Positions 31,465-41,014 of a stretch of 64,000 bases of DNA are shown here, piece after piece. Origin of the DNA: Sphingobacterium thalpophilum (GTDB lineage Bacteria; Bacteroidota; Bacteroidia; Sphingobacteriales; Sphingobacteriaceae); the NCBI RefSeq assembly GCF_038396785.1, contig NZ_CP151087.1, forward strand, positions 3,224,001-3,288,000, written 5' to 3'. A program made the translations under genes and the position numbers. Each line of letters begins with the position of its first letter. Positions within the stretch are counted from its first letter, which is position 1. The notes under the pieces are model-generated. The model was not told the origin of the DNA and did no database searches. It saw nothing but the letters and a program-made list of their open reading frames with translations.

Positions 31465-31831
31465 ATTGATCTATTTTATAATTTGTTTTTCCTCATTTTT
31501 CGTAAAAATAGCAACACCACATCATCCATAGGACAATCTTTAGTGCATTAAAAATCTGTTTAGGTTACGCTAGCAACCGCTATTTCACCAGTGCCTTTTT
31601 CTAATTATGAATATCACTCACCAATGCATAACACTCTAAATCAAAGATAATTGAAGCCGAAAAATATTACTATCGCTGAAATCAGGGATTTGTTTCTTCA
31701 AGCCTTATCATGCAACATTGTTGCTTTTTATTCCTTTTTTTTATTAGCTTTGTTGCAACTTAATTGCAATATATTATTGGGAATACCATATGTATTGCAC
31801 GAATTACGCTTTACGAATCGAATCCACATAG
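31465..31831 (+). promoter_or_regulatory. Promoter region of the TonB-receptor locus with clustered palindromes
   Basis: TTG at 31721-31723 and TAGCTTTG at 31745-31752, 21 bases apart, form a Bacteroidota promoter about 80 bases before ATG 31832. Three palindromes of related sequence overlap it: GCAACATTGTTGC (31712-31724, over the -33 element), GTTGCAAC (31752-31759, just after the -7 box) and ATTGCAAT (31763-31770). This is a layout expected for repression by a metal-sensing dimer. The short open frame at 31651-31839 covers the promoter and is probably not a gene. Confidence 0.7.
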
Positions 31832-34000
31832 ATGAATAGGTATATCATTTTTTCCCTTATCGCAGCACAACAGCTATTTTTCCCATGTTATGGACAGGAA
31901 AATAGTATCGAGCTTGAAGAAGTAAAAGTTGGCGGGCGACGTTATCACCGGGCAGCAGAAGGAGCATTATCGATCCAGCTATTGACTGCCGACTCTATAC
32001 AAAAATACCAGGCGGGAAGTTTAATGCAGACATTAAGCAGACTTCCCGGCGTTAATGCCATAGGCATAGGTGCTAATCAGTCTAAACCGCAGATTAGAGG
32101 GCTCGGATTTAATCGTGTGGCCACGGTAGAAAATGGCATTAAACATGAAGGCCAGCAATGGGGGTTGGATCATGGATTGGAAATCGATCAATTCAGTGTA
32201 GGGAGTGCCGAGGTACTAAAGGGGGCCAGCTCATTTCTATATGGCTCGGATGCCATTGGCGGTGTCATTCGGCTATCACCGCCAGCGGAACTACAGGAGA
32301 CAGGTTTTAAAGGGCAGTTTAACCTATTGACAAAGTCAAACAACGCTACTTTTGGCGGATCGGTACAAGCACAGGGCCGAAAAGGGAATTGGGTATTTGG
32401 AGGAGGATTCACGCACCTGGAATATGGCGATTACCGTGTCCCCACAGATACAGTCTATGTTTACAATTATGCGGTACGCCTAAAAGATCGGCATGTTCGC
32501 AACACTGCGGGACGAGAGACACATTTTCAACTACGCGGCGGATATCTATCAGATCGTTTTTCTTCGATTTTCTACCTGAGTAATTATCATACAAAGTTTG
32601 GCTTCTTTACCAATGCGCACGGCTTGGAACCAAGGGGCGTAGATACAGCACTTTATGACAAATCCAGTCGTGACATCGGTTTCCCAAGCCAGACGGTCAA
32701 TCACCTGAAGCTTATTAACCGCAACTTTATCGATCTGGATAAGCACAAGCTTTGGATAGATCTGGGCTATCAGAAAAATTACCGGCAAGAATATAACAAT
32801 TACACCGCGCATGGTTATATGCCACCTGTTTATCCAAAAGATATGACTATCCCCATCAATTTGGAAAGGTTATATGACAAACAGGTCTATAGTATCTCTG
32901 TAAAAAACCAATTTGATTTGGCCACACATCGACTTACCCTAGGTGCAAATGGAGAGTATGAGGATAACCGTATTGATGGTTGGAGCTTCCTTATCCCCAC
33001 TTTTCGCCAAAAGGCAATGGGCCTATTCGTCTATGATCAATACAAACTCGCGGACGAAACCATGCTATATGGGGCATTGCGTTACGATTACAGCCATATT
33101 CAGACATCACCTTATCAGGATTGGTTCGAATCAAAGCTGGAAGATAATCAGTCGGGCAGAATAGTCCGGGCTTCGGCGCTCAGTCGCCATTTCAATAGCC
33201 TGGTTTGGTCTATAGGAGCGGCACATCAATTCGGAGATCTAGAAACAAAAATCAATGTAGGAAAAAGTTTCAGGGCCCCCATTGCACAGGAGCTTGGCGC
33301 CAATGGTGTCAACTATCACTACTTCAGTTATGAAAAAGGCAATCAATCCCTGTCGCCCGAACAATCCTACCAGCTGGATTTATCATTGGCCTGGAGTCCC
33401 AGAAAAGTCTTTGTCGCCTTTACACCATTCTTTAATTACTTTTCCAATTATATCTACCTCAACCCCACGTCGCGCTACGATCAATATTATGGTGCTGGCA
33501 ATCAAATCTTTGAATATATGGAAAGCCGTGTTCGCCGCTATGGAGCTGAATTGAAGCTCAGCTATCAGCCTTTGAAACAATGGAAAGTAGAATTATTGGG
33601 CGAATACGTCCGATCAGAACAACTATCGGGTGCAAAGAAAGGCTATACACTTCCATTCTCTCCGGCGCCTTCAGCGTTGATGGACATCAGCTGGACAGCA
33701 AAAAACAGCAAACATTTTAAAGAGACCTACCTTTCCGTCGATTGCAAATGGACAGCTGCACAGCATCATATTGTTCCGCCAGAAGAGTCCACAGCAGCTT
33801 ATCAGGTCTTCAACTTTCGAGCAGGAACACAGCTTCGGTTTTCGGGATCTGCCCTCCAATTACGCTTACAGGTTCAAAATCTATTTGATAAGAAGTATAT
33901 GGATCATACCAGCTTTTATCGGCTGATCTCATTGCCTGAACAGGGGAGGAATTTTATGCTATCCATTGGAGTTCCCTTTGGAAAACAGTCCAGATCGTAA
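31832..34000 (+). CDS. TonB-dependent outer-membrane receptor, probable metal uptake
   Basis: A 722-residue TonB-dependent receptor with a signal peptide ending at CYGQ. The plug domain spans about residues 25-150 (LSRLPGVNAIGIG, KPQIRGLGFNRVATVENGIKH, VEVLKG-like GSAEVLKGASSFLYG, then GGVIRL). The rest is the 22-strand barrel, which ends in FMLSIGVPFG. The length and the late motif KWTAAQHHIVPPEESTAAYQ, as well as GVNYHYFSYEKGN, are like the ZnuD/metal-receptor branch rather than SusC (no carboxypeptidase-like N-domain). Two His-rich DUF4625 lipoproteins follow. Uptake of zinc or another metal is therefore likely, but is inferred. Confidence 0.9.
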   Translation: MNRYIIFSLIAAQQLFFPCYGQENSIELEEVKVGGRRYHRAAEGALSIQLLTADSIQKYQAGSLMQTLSRLPGVNAIGIGANQSKPQIRGLGFNRVATVENGIKHEGQQWGLDHGLEIDQFSVGSAEVLKGASSFLYGSDAIGGVIRLSPPAELQETGFKGQFNLLTKSNNATFGGSVQAQGRKGNWVFGGGFTHLEYGDYRVPTDTVYVYNYAVRLKDRHVRNTAGRETHFQLRGGYLSDRFSSIFYLSNYHTKFGFFTNAHGLEPRGVDTALYDKSSRDIGFPSQTVNHLKLINRNFIDLDKHKLWIDLGYQKNYRQEYNNYTAHGYMPPVYPKDMTIPINLERLYDKQVYSISVKNQFDLATHRLTLGANGEYEDNRIDGWSFLIPTFRQKAMGLFVYDQYKLADETMLYGALRYDYSHIQTSPYQDWFESKLEDNQSGRIVRASALSRHFNSLVWSIGAAHQFGDLETKINVGKSFRAPIAQELGANGVNYHYFSYEKGNQSLSPEQSYQLDLSLAWSPRKVFVAFTPFFNYFSNYIYLNPTSRYDQYYGAGNQIFEYMESRVRRYGAELKLSYQPLKQWKVELLGEYVRSEQLSGAKKGYTLPFSPAPSALMDISWTAKNSKHFKETYLSVDCKWTAAQHHIVPPEESTAAYQVFNFRAGTQLRFSGSALQLRLQVQNLFDKKYMDHTSFYRLISLPEQGRNFMLSIGVPFGKQSRS

Positions 34001-34205
34001 CATGAACGACCGCGAATGAAGAATAAGAATAAAAATAACATTCACCAAAAGATAGTCACTTTAAATAAGCTTTTGATCGCAATGAATTACGTGAATCGAA
34101 GCGTGCAGTGAACTCTTATGCAATTTGTAACCAAGACACCTGAATAACCGAACATCACAAAAGCATGCTAACAATAAAAGATATACGAATGAATAAAATT
34201 TATAG

Positions 34206-34682
34206 ATGAAAACACTTCAAAAATACACACTTATTACAGTGTTACTTACGATGGCCGTTGCCTGTAAGAAAGATAAGGAAAGCATCGATACCGAAAAACC
34301 GGTCATCACCATCGATTCCGAAACAGCCTTTCCAAAACAGTGCAGCACCATTAAACGCGGTACAAGCTTTACTTTCCACAGTAAGCTATCCGACAATGTA
34401 GCGCTCGGAAGCTATAGTATTGATGTACACCACAATTTTGATCATCATTCGCATAGCACAGAAATCGGAGAGTGTACTATAGAACCTATCAAAACGCCTA
34501 TCAAACCCTTTACTTTAGTCAAGACGGTCAATATTCCGGGTCAGCCACAGCAATATGATGCCGAATTAAAAATCGATGTGCCAGCAGATATCGATCCCGG
34601 TAATTATCATTTTATGATTCAGGTGACTGACCTGGCGGGATGGAGTAGCCAGAAGGGGATCAGCATCCGTATACTCGAGTAA
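34206..34682 (+). CDS. DUF4625 lipoprotein with His cluster
   Basis: A 158-residue lipoprotein; the signal ends in VAC with Cys at residue 20. The mature part is a DUF4625 Ig-like domain (PVITIDS, then LSDNVALGSYSIDV, and IDVPADIDPGNYHFMIQVTD near the end). Between strands sits the cluster DVHHNFDHHSHSTEIGEC, with six His in about twelve residues, a likely metal-binding loop. It lies 205 bases after the TonB receptor and 44 bases before a second DUF4625 protein. It may hand metal to the receptor at the cell surface; this is inference. Confidence 0.82.
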   Translation: MKTLQKYTLITVLLTMAVACKKDKESIDTEKPVITIDSETAFPKQCSTIKRGTSFTFHSKLSDNVALGSYSIDVHHNFDHHSHSTEIGECTIEPIKTPIKPFTLVKTVNIPGQPQQYDAELKIDVPADIDPGNYHFMIQVTDLAGWSSQKGISIRILE

Positions 34683-34726
34683 TACCATACCTATTTATCA
34701 ACTCAATTTAATTAAATCCATTTTAC

Positions 34727-35746
34727 ATGAAAACTAGAAACATTCGCTTCTTCTTCCTGTTAAGTACAATTCTTTTAGGCTTCCTATCGTCCTGTAAGAA
34801 AGATAACGAGGAAATTCCAGCACTTGCAAAACCCCAGATAGGCACACTTGAAATCGGCAGTGGCAATAATAAAACTGTCCAAGCGGGATCAGATCTTCAT
34901 CTTGAAGGTGATATTGTTGCCGAAGCACTGATTGCTAAAATCGAAATTGAGGTTCATCAAGAAGGTGGCGGTCAGTATAAGTTTACAAAAGCCTATACGG
35001 ATGGAAAATACATTGGCGTGAAAAATGCGACATTTCATGAACACATTGATGTTCCCGCTGATGCTCCCGCCGGGGCATATCATTTTCATTTTACGGTAAC
35101 CGACAAAGCCGGAAATGCGACTACAGCTGAATCACCATTGACCATACAAGGTTCAGATGCCAAAGTTGCTTATAAGCTTGTATTTACAGAAGTAGCCGGC
35201 GAAGCCCATGGAGACCATTTCCATGATCTTGCCGACAAAGAAAAGGTAGAGCCAATTGCTATCAGCTTTGATGAGAAGGGAACAGCATTGGCTGGAGGAC
35301 ATGCACACCTCAATCCCGCAGGTATCTATAAAATTGAATTAAAACAATTTGATGCTTCTTCAAAAGAAATCCAGGGACAATACATCAGCAATAAAGCAAC
35401 TGCAGACTACTACAAAGCATTCCTTACGGGTGGTTCTTTCGTTTTAAATCCGAATAGCAGTACAGGAAATGGTGCAATCTTTCAAACGAAAGAAACGAAC
35501 TACGATGATGGCACTGCAGTAAACGGAGCAACGGAGACGACAGGGATTATCACTTATTTTACGGCAGGAAAAGACAATGAAGGCGAGAAAAATGTATTCT
35601 TTGTACTTCGCAAGTTTAACGATGCCAGCACAAAGGCAAAAGTTACCCGTACTGACTGGAACTTATCGGATTATGCTACTAAGTTTGCTGGTCAAGACCT
35701 CATAAAGCTATCTTTTGAACTCCACGCAGAGGAAGGAGAAGATTAG
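34727..35746 (+). CDS. DUF4625 lipoprotein with second His-rich domain
   Basis: A 339-residue lipoprotein (signal peptide, LSSC at about residue 23). Residues about 35-140 repeat the DUF4625 fold (VQAGSDLHLEGDIVAEALI, then IDVPADAPAGAYHFHFTVTDKAGN). The C-terminal 200 residues form a second, less known domain with the motifs EAHGDHFHDLAD and AGGHAHLNPAGIY, both suited to metal binding, and VFFVLRKFND near the end. The first domain is a paralogue of the preceding protein. Same strand and short gap suggest one operon with the TonB receptor. A hairpin terminator follows. Confidence 0.85.
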   Translation: MKTRNIRFFFLLSTILLGFLSSCKKDNEEIPALAKPQIGTLEIGSGNNKTVQAGSDLHLEGDIVAEALIAKIEIEVHQEGGGQYKFTKAYTDGKYIGVKNATFHEHIDVPADAPAGAYHFHFTVTDKAGNATTAESPLTIQGSDAKVAYKLVFTEVAGEAHGDHFHDLADKEKVEPIAISFDEKGTALAGGHAHLNPAGIYKIELKQFDASSKEIQGQYISNKATADYYKAFLTGGSFVLNPNSSTGNGAIFQTKETNYDDGTAVNGATETTGIITYFTAGKDNEGEKNVFFVLRKFNDASTKAKVTRTDWNLSDYATKFAGQDLIKLSFELHAEEGED

Positions 35747-35780
35747 TTAGCGCGATAAACTCAGCCTACCTGCCCAAAAG

Positions 35781-35829
35781 AACCTTCATGATTTCGCCGC
35801 TATGAGTGCGTGTAAAATCATGAAGGTTT
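35781..35829. terminator. Hairpin closing the metal-uptake locus
   Basis: AACCTTCATGATTT pairs with AAAATCATGAAGGTT around a loop of about 19 bases, followed by TTTATTT. It ends the plus-strand operon and also faces the convergent PepSY-like gene. Confidence 0.8.
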
Positions 35830-35849
35830 TATTTGTACAGAAATATCAT

Positions 35850-36299
35850 TTAGTCCCTTACTTTCGTAAGCACATTTCCCTGTGGATCGAGTACCACCTT
35901 CCACTCCTCTTTTCGACTTTTCACTTCAAACGCATAACTCACTTTCTGTTCGGCGGTAATCTTTTTTGCGTCTTCAATGCGATAGCCCGGAAAATCTCTT
36001 TTCACCCGGTCCAGCACACTCTTCGGTAGTTCTCTTTTGTTGATTTCAGTTTTATACCGCAAAAGTTTTCCGTTATGCTGAAACCAAGCTTCCTGGTCAA
36101 TGCCAAATAAACCCGTTTCAAACTCCGCTTCATAAACATTCCCCTTCAATTCCCAATCTACTTTTTTGGCTTTTGGAAATTTCTGTTGGAAACTATTCAC
36201 CACGACAGCGGGAACTTGACTTTGTGGTATATCCTGAGCAATAGCTCCTGTTGTTGTCAGTGCAAGTACGAAAGCACTCCAGATTAATTTACAGTTCAT
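35850..36299 (-). CDS. Periplasmic PepSY-like protein
   Basis: The start is placed at ATG 36299 (MNCKLIWSAFVLALTTTGAIAQ), which gives a clean signal peptide; the open frame extends 20 codons further, but that part lacks sense. The 149-residue product has two repeats of the beta-lactamase-inhibitor-like PepSY fold (DUF2874): VVNSFQQKFPKAKKVDWELKG with YEAEFE, and LDRVKRDFPGYRIEDAKKI with YAFEVKS. Such proteins often sit beside two-component systems in Bacteroidota and may modulate the sensor. It lies 82 bases downstream of the sensor kinase gene. Confidence 0.85.
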   Translation of the reverse strand: MNCKLIWSAFVLALTTTGAIAQDIPQSQVPAVVVNSFQQKFPKAKKVDWELKGNVYEAEFETGLFGIDQEAWFQHNGKLLRYKTEINKRELPKSVLDRVKRDFPGYRIEDAKKITAEQKVSYAFEVKSRKEEWKVVLDPQGNVLTKVRD

Positions 36300-36381
36300 G
36301 ATTCTATTTTTAAGTGTACTACAAAGTAAAAAAGCGAATCTGTAAAGATTTGGGAACACTTACCTTCTCCTCCTATATTTT

Positions 36382-37665
36382 CTAAGGGACAATATTGAGC
36401 TGAAAGCTATGCTGATTGTTTTCATACTGGTAGACGATTACAAAACCATAGAGGTGACAGATGGCCTGCACAATGGCCAGTCCCAAGCCAGTACCTTTGG
36501 ATGCTGCATCTGACCTATAAAAACGGGAGAATACCAGGTTAGCATCCAACGCTGCATGTGTACTCGTATTGGACACCGTAAGCCCTTTGTTCGTTATATG
36601 GATATTCACCTCGCCGCCTAATCTATTGTGGAACAAAGCATTTCGCAGGAGATTTGACACCACTATATTTGCCAAAGCACTATCCATTTGTACACTCAGC
36701 TGATCTTCTTGCACGACATTGATTTTTATCTGTTTAAATTCAGCAATAGCCTCAAACTCCGCTACAATATTTAGCACAAGCGTATTGAACGAAAGATCCT
36801 CATTGTGCAAAAATTGTTTATTCTCAATTTTACTCAACAGCAACAAGGATTTATTGAGGCGAACAAGCCGCTCGGCAGTTGCTAATACCGCTGCAACAGC
36901 CTCAGACTGTTCCTGGCTCAACCCTTCTGTTTCCGCCATGATTTCCAATTTGTTGATCATAATGGCCAACGGTGTCTGTAATTCATGTGAAGCATTGCCA
37001 ATAAACTGTTTTTGCTGTTCATAGCTTTCCTCGTTATGGCGAATTAAGGTAGTCACAGCAAGCTGTAGGTCTTTAAATTCCTGGATCTGCGTATCCATCG
37101 TGGGCTTCTCCTTGGTTTTGCCTAAACGAAACCGTGTCAACTGATCCAAGAACGTATATAATGGCCCCCATAAACGTTCTATGACGACTTTATTGATAGA
37201 TACGATACTGATGACCAACAAAACAAATAAAATAACAACAGAATAAAAGAGATTCTTGATTAGATCGCTCTCTTCGATCATCGAATTGATGATCGGAAGT
37301 TCATAATAATGTCCTTGATGTTCAAATGCTGTCGTCAACATTCGAACTGGTTCCAGTTCCGGCTGGGGATCATCATCGTCCTGCATATACAACATGGTGT
37401 CCTTATAAACGTTTTGCATCTTAAGGGCCTGTTCTTCGGAGATCTGGCGCACCTTATAGTTATTTATCCCAAACTCTAAATCTGGGGCTACGGTGGGATT
37501 GCTGGAAAGTTCCTGGATAATGAGCCGTTTTTGGTTTTCGAGTTCTTCGTCGATATTATCGTGGATCACCTCCAGCATAAATAGATAGAACACTGTTGAC
37601 CAGAGAGCGATGACCACCAATACGGAGATCGAAAGATACTTTAGTGTTTGGTTGGCTAATCTCAT
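36382..37665 (-). CDS. Two-component sensor histidine kinase
   Basis: A 427-residue membrane kinase. Helices at residues about 12-34 and 145-168 bracket a periplasmic domain. The dimerisation helix carries the phospho-His in NASHELQTPLA, about residue 227. The ATP-binding domain has the N-box region NIVVSNLLRNALFHN and the G2 box KGTGLGLAIVQAI near the end. Its ATG overlaps the stop codon of the upstream response-regulator gene (ATGA), so the two were translated together. That regulator is reduced to 52 residues without a receiver, so this kinase probably has no cognate partner here. Confidence 0.92.
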   Translation of the reverse strand: MRLANQTLKYLSISVLVVIALWSTVFYLFMLEVIHDNIDEELENQKRLIIQELSSNPTVAPDLEFGINNYKVRQISEEQALKMQNVYKDTMLYMQDDDDPQPELEPVRMLTTAFEHQGHYYELPIINSMIEESDLIKNLFYSVVILFVLLVISIVSINKVVIERLWGPLYTFLDQLTRFRLGKTKEKPTMDTQIQEFKDLQLAVTTLIRHNEESYEQQKQFIGNASHELQTPLAIMINKLEIMAETEGLSQEQSEAVAAVLATAERLVRLNKSLLLLSKIENKQFLHNEDLSFNTLVLNIVAEFEAIAEFKQIKINVVQEDQLSVQMDSALANIVVSNLLRNALFHNRLGGEVNIHITNKGLTVSNTSTHAALDANLVFSRFYRSDAASKGTGLGLAIVQAICHLYGFVIVYQYENNQHSFQLNIVP

Positions 37666-37820
37666 TTTTCGACAAGTTTATAACCGATTCCATATACCGC
37701 TTCAAAATCCACATCAGCATGACTAGCCAAGAATTTTTTGCGCAAGTTTTTTATCTGTGAATAGATGAAATCAAGATTATCCGCCTGGTCCGCTTCGTCT
37801 TCAATAACCAATATTTTCAT
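37662..37820 (-). pseudogene. OmpR-type response regulator, in-frame internal deletion to 52 residues
   Basis: The open frame starts MKILVIEDEADQAD, the acidic-pocket end of a receiver domain, and goes straight to NLDFIYSQIKNLRKKF and then DVDFEAVYGIGYKLVEK, which is the end of an OmpR winged-helix domain. A normal member is about 225 residues; about 170 residues, including the phospho-acceptor Asp and most of the DNA-binding fold, are missing. The deletion kept the frame and the ATGA overlap with the kinase gene. The product cannot be phosphorylated or bind DNA in the usual way. Confidence 0.87.
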
Positions 37821-37957
37821 CTTCTTAATTCTATTTAGCGGAAAACTTGTGTAAACAATAGTATTCTGTCCATGCTAAATGACAAGTTACATACACAATT
37901 GTTTATGACAAAGGTACCTTGAATTTGGGAAAGATTTAGGAACACACTGCTTGCCTC

Positions 37958-40900
37958 TTATTTTAAGCTGACATCCAGGTAAACCGAATGACGTCCGTAA
38001 GTATCATAAAAAGGTTTATAAAGGACATCATCAATGTAAAATTCCAATGTTTCGGGATTCCCTTTAATAGACTTAGCAATATCCTTTGCGTCTAAGGTTA
38101 CTTTACGCCAGTCCTTTCTTGCTGCAGGTTCCTGGGCGGCTAATAAGATTGGCCCATAAAACAGACTCGCCATATTGGGCTGATCCATAACCGGGTCCAG
38201 ATGAAACTGAAATGGCATTTTGAGGTTGATCACATCCCCATCTTTCCAGGTACGGTTTAAGGTCAGGTAAGTGCCCGGCTCAGCTTTAATTTTTTGATTG
38301 ACTCCATTTATTGCAACAAAAAATCCCTTTGTTGCCCAGCTTGGCACCCGCACATGAAGTTCAAATTTGCCATTCCCCCGTATGGTCAACGCTGTTTGAT
38401 CCGCTTTCGGAAAACTGGTTTGTTGCTCGACGCTGATTCCCCGTTCCGTCCAGTGTAGGGTAGAAGGAATATACAGATTGACATACAGCGCCTGGTCATC
38501 CTTACTTTTAAAATAGATTGTATTCTGCAATTTAGTACTGCTCTCAATAGCCGTACCATTACAGCAGGTAAAGCCTTTCATATCGGCATTTCCAAACTGC
38601 TTAATAGATCCCGCGCGTAAAGGTACATGATACGTGTTTGCTGGACTATTTTCTGCAACAGAAGCTAAGATATGATTGTATAATCCACGTTCATAATAAT
38701 CCATCAACTCTGCGCGCTGATCGAACATAAACAAGTCACTTGTCAATTTCAGCATGTTATAGGTTGCACAGGTTTCGTTCTGCCCACCTGCAGAAAATCC
38801 ATTTTCATATAATGTCGCCGGCTGACTAATAAAACATTCGGCATTGGCGGGATTTCTGGCACCAGCCACACCACCGATACTATACATATAATCGTTGGTG
38901 GCCTTATACCAAAAGTTGTCCGCAATTTTATAATATTGGGGCTCATTGGACACCCGGTAAAGCTCCATGCTACCCACAATTTGAGGAATATGCTGATTGG
39001 CATGTAAGCCCCTAAAAGTATCTACATTTTTGGCCAGTCCATGTGTATGCGCGGCATCGCCGTAGAACATATCAATATTGTCAAATAAGCGGGCAGTTTT
39101 TAAATAGTTCTCTTCACCTGTTATACGATATAACCTTGCCATCACTTCATTCATTCCGCCAAATTCACCTGCGATATACGTATTCCACATCTTGATTAAT
39201 GTCTCTGTCGGGACTTTATTTAAGCGTGTATACACCCAATTGCCCATTCCCTCTGCGATCTCCAATGCTTTTTTATTTCCACTTACCTCATAAACATCCA
39301 TCAGGCCGGCCAGGATTTTATGCAGCGTATAATAAGGTGCCCAAACCTGGTTCTTCTGCCCGCCATATTTTGCGCCATGTTCAAGCATAATAAACTGATC
39401 CGGGGGATAGGCACTGATAAAGCCAAGTCCCCAGTTCCAATAATCTGTACGGATTCCTTCGTCACTCAGGTCAGAATCATAAGCTGATTTACCGGGACCA
39501 TAAGGCACCGCAGCAGGATCTGCAATAGAAGCCTGCCCCGCCTGTCTCGGTGTACCCGACAACTTTGACAAGGCATAAAGCACGTTGACCATGGTATCCA
39601 TCTTCCCCAAAAATTTTGATTGGAGTGCCTTATCATAGCCTGTACTCGCATAAGCTTGTGCAATTGCCGTCAGGTAATGTCCTGTAGCATGACCGCGCAG
39701 TTTGATATCCTGGCTGTCCCATACCTCCAAAGGTTGCACACCGATCGGTTGTTTTTGCCCAAACGCGTGTTGAAACATATAGAGGAATGAATTGGGATCC
39801 GTTTTTGCCAATGTATCAATGAATTTATTGCGATTTTCAATAAACTTCGTTTGATGTTGCTTTACATCCGTATTAAGGGAAACCTGATCCAAGTGAAATG
39901 CCTCCAATTTTAAGCTAGGTATCTTGGACTTTACCTTCCCTTTGACTGTAATGATGGCTTTGGGTTTCAGATCAGTCCCGGGAATACGCCCCGTGACGGT
40001 GTAAGCTGTTTGCTGCGCGACGGCACTATTGTCGGTTGGTGCAGGCCACAACACACGTACTTTTGGTCCCACCATACCGTCTTTATATGTACCGACGACG
40101 TAACTCGGCAATCGAGGCAGCTCGCCTATCGCTGTTTCTACGGTGACATCTGCAACCCCTGTTAAGAAGGCATTATAAAGCGCTGCTTTATTCATTGGAA
40201 ATCGCGGCAGGTCATCCTCAGCCTTACCTTTAGAAGCAACATCTTCACGCACACCCTTCAACGCATTTCTATACACCATGCCGATCTGGTTTTGATTCAG
40301 TGGCACACGATAAATGCGAAAATCATGCAACAGTGCATTTAAACTTACATTGCCACCCGACAGGGATTTTCCAATGTATAGTGTCCTCTTGCTACCTGCT
40401 TGTCCAAAAACCTCGGTCAGCTCCTGCGGGATGTCGTTAACTTCTCCGGCGGGCATACCATCCAAATATGTTTGCATGGTCCCTGTAGCAATATCAACTA
40501 CGATGGCCAAGTGCACCCATTTGTTTAAAGGCACAGCCGAAGAGACCGCATTTTTTACTGCGGCCTTCTTTTGCGCGATTATCCCCATATAGCCATTTTG
40601 CTGCGCTGTACCTGTTGGTGTTCCAGCAAAATGCTTAGCAATATCTTGTCCAAAATCGAATAAATACTGACCAGACTGCGCTGCACGTAAATATATCCAA
40701 CCTGTTATGCTGATCGACTCAAGATCATTGAGTACTTGCGCTGGAAGTACGACAAAATCGTCCTTTCCTCCAGCGAGAGAAAGCACCTTTGTAAATTGCT
40801 TATCTGATACAAATGAAGCTTTTGTGCCCTGGAATTTACCATGTAGTCCATTGCGCGACCAATCCTTAAAATCCCCATCAAAGACATAGCGGGCCACCAT

Positions 40901-41014
40901 GCCTGTCTCCCCGATACCATCTAAGATCTGATCCCCACCCTGTGCCACAACTACAACTGTCATTTTAATAAAAATTGTGAGAATTGCTGCAAAATATATC
41001 GTATATCTTTTCAT
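37958..41014 (-). CDS. GH127 beta-L-arabinofuranosidase with LamG-like domain
   Basis: A 1018-residue secreted glycosidase. After a signal peptide (ends VVVAQ), residues about 30-235 form a LamG-like jelly-roll (GLHGKFQGT, ISITGWIYLRA, YIGKSLSGGNVSLNALLHDFRIY). The catalytic GH127 (DUF1680) (alpha/alpha)6 barrel follows from about residue 370. It contains GHATGHYLTAIAQAY, the Glu and Cys of GGQNETCATYN near residue 744 and the Cys pair GFTCCNGT near 813; in this family these Cys and Glu bind zinc and one Cys is the nucleophile. It should remove beta-L-arabinofuranose from plant cell-wall glycans or glycoproteins. There is no SusCD pair beside it. Confidence 0.93.
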   Translation of the reverse strand: MKRYTIYFAAILTIFIKMTVVVVAQGGDQILDGIGETGMVARYVFDGDFKDWSRNGLHGKFQGTKASFVSDKQFTKVLSLAGGKDDFVVLPAQVLNDLESISITGWIYLRAAQSGQYLFDFGQDIAKHFAGTPTGTAQQNGYMGIIAQKKAAVKNAVSSAVPLNKWVHLAIVVDIATGTMQTYLDGMPAGEVNDIPQELTEVFGQAGSKRTLYIGKSLSGGNVSLNALLHDFRIYRVPLNQNQIGMVYRNALKGVREDVASKGKAEDDLPRFPMNKAALYNAFLTGVADVTVETAIGELPRLPSYVVGTYKDGMVGPKVRVLWPAPTDNSAVAQQTAYTVTGRIPGTDLKPKAIITVKGKVKSKIPSLKLEAFHLDQVSLNTDVKQHQTKFIENRNKFIDTLAKTDPNSFLYMFQHAFGQKQPIGVQPLEVWDSQDIKLRGHATGHYLTAIAQAYASTGYDKALQSKFLGKMDTMVNVLYALSKLSGTPRQAGQASIADPAAVPYGPGKSAYDSDLSDEGIRTDYWNWGLGFISAYPPDQFIMLEHGAKYGGQKNQVWAPYYTLHKILAGLMDVYEVSGNKKALEIAEGMGNWVYTRLNKVPTETLIKMWNTYIAGEFGGMNEVMARLYRITGEENYLKTARLFDNIDMFYGDAAHTHGLAKNVDTFRGLHANQHIPQIVGSMELYRVSNEPQYYKIADNFWYKATNDYMYSIGGVAGARNPANAECFISQPATLYENGFSAGGQNETCATYNMLKLTSDLFMFDQRAELMDYYERGLYNHILASVAENSPANTYHVPLRAGSIKQFGNADMKGFTCCNGTAIESSTKLQNTIYFKSKDDQALYVNLYIPSTLHWTERGISVEQQTSFPKADQTALTIRGNGKFELHVRVPSWATKGFFVAINGVNQKIKAEPGTYLTLNRTWKDGDVINLKMPFQFHLDPVMDQPNMASLFYGPILLAAQEPAARKDWRKVTLDAKDIAKSIKGNPETLEFYIDDVLYKPFYDTYGRHSVYLDVSLK

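Noticed and set aside
31651-31839. 62-codon frame before the TonB receptor
   Set aside because: It lies across the receptor promoter and palindromes and has no ribosome site.
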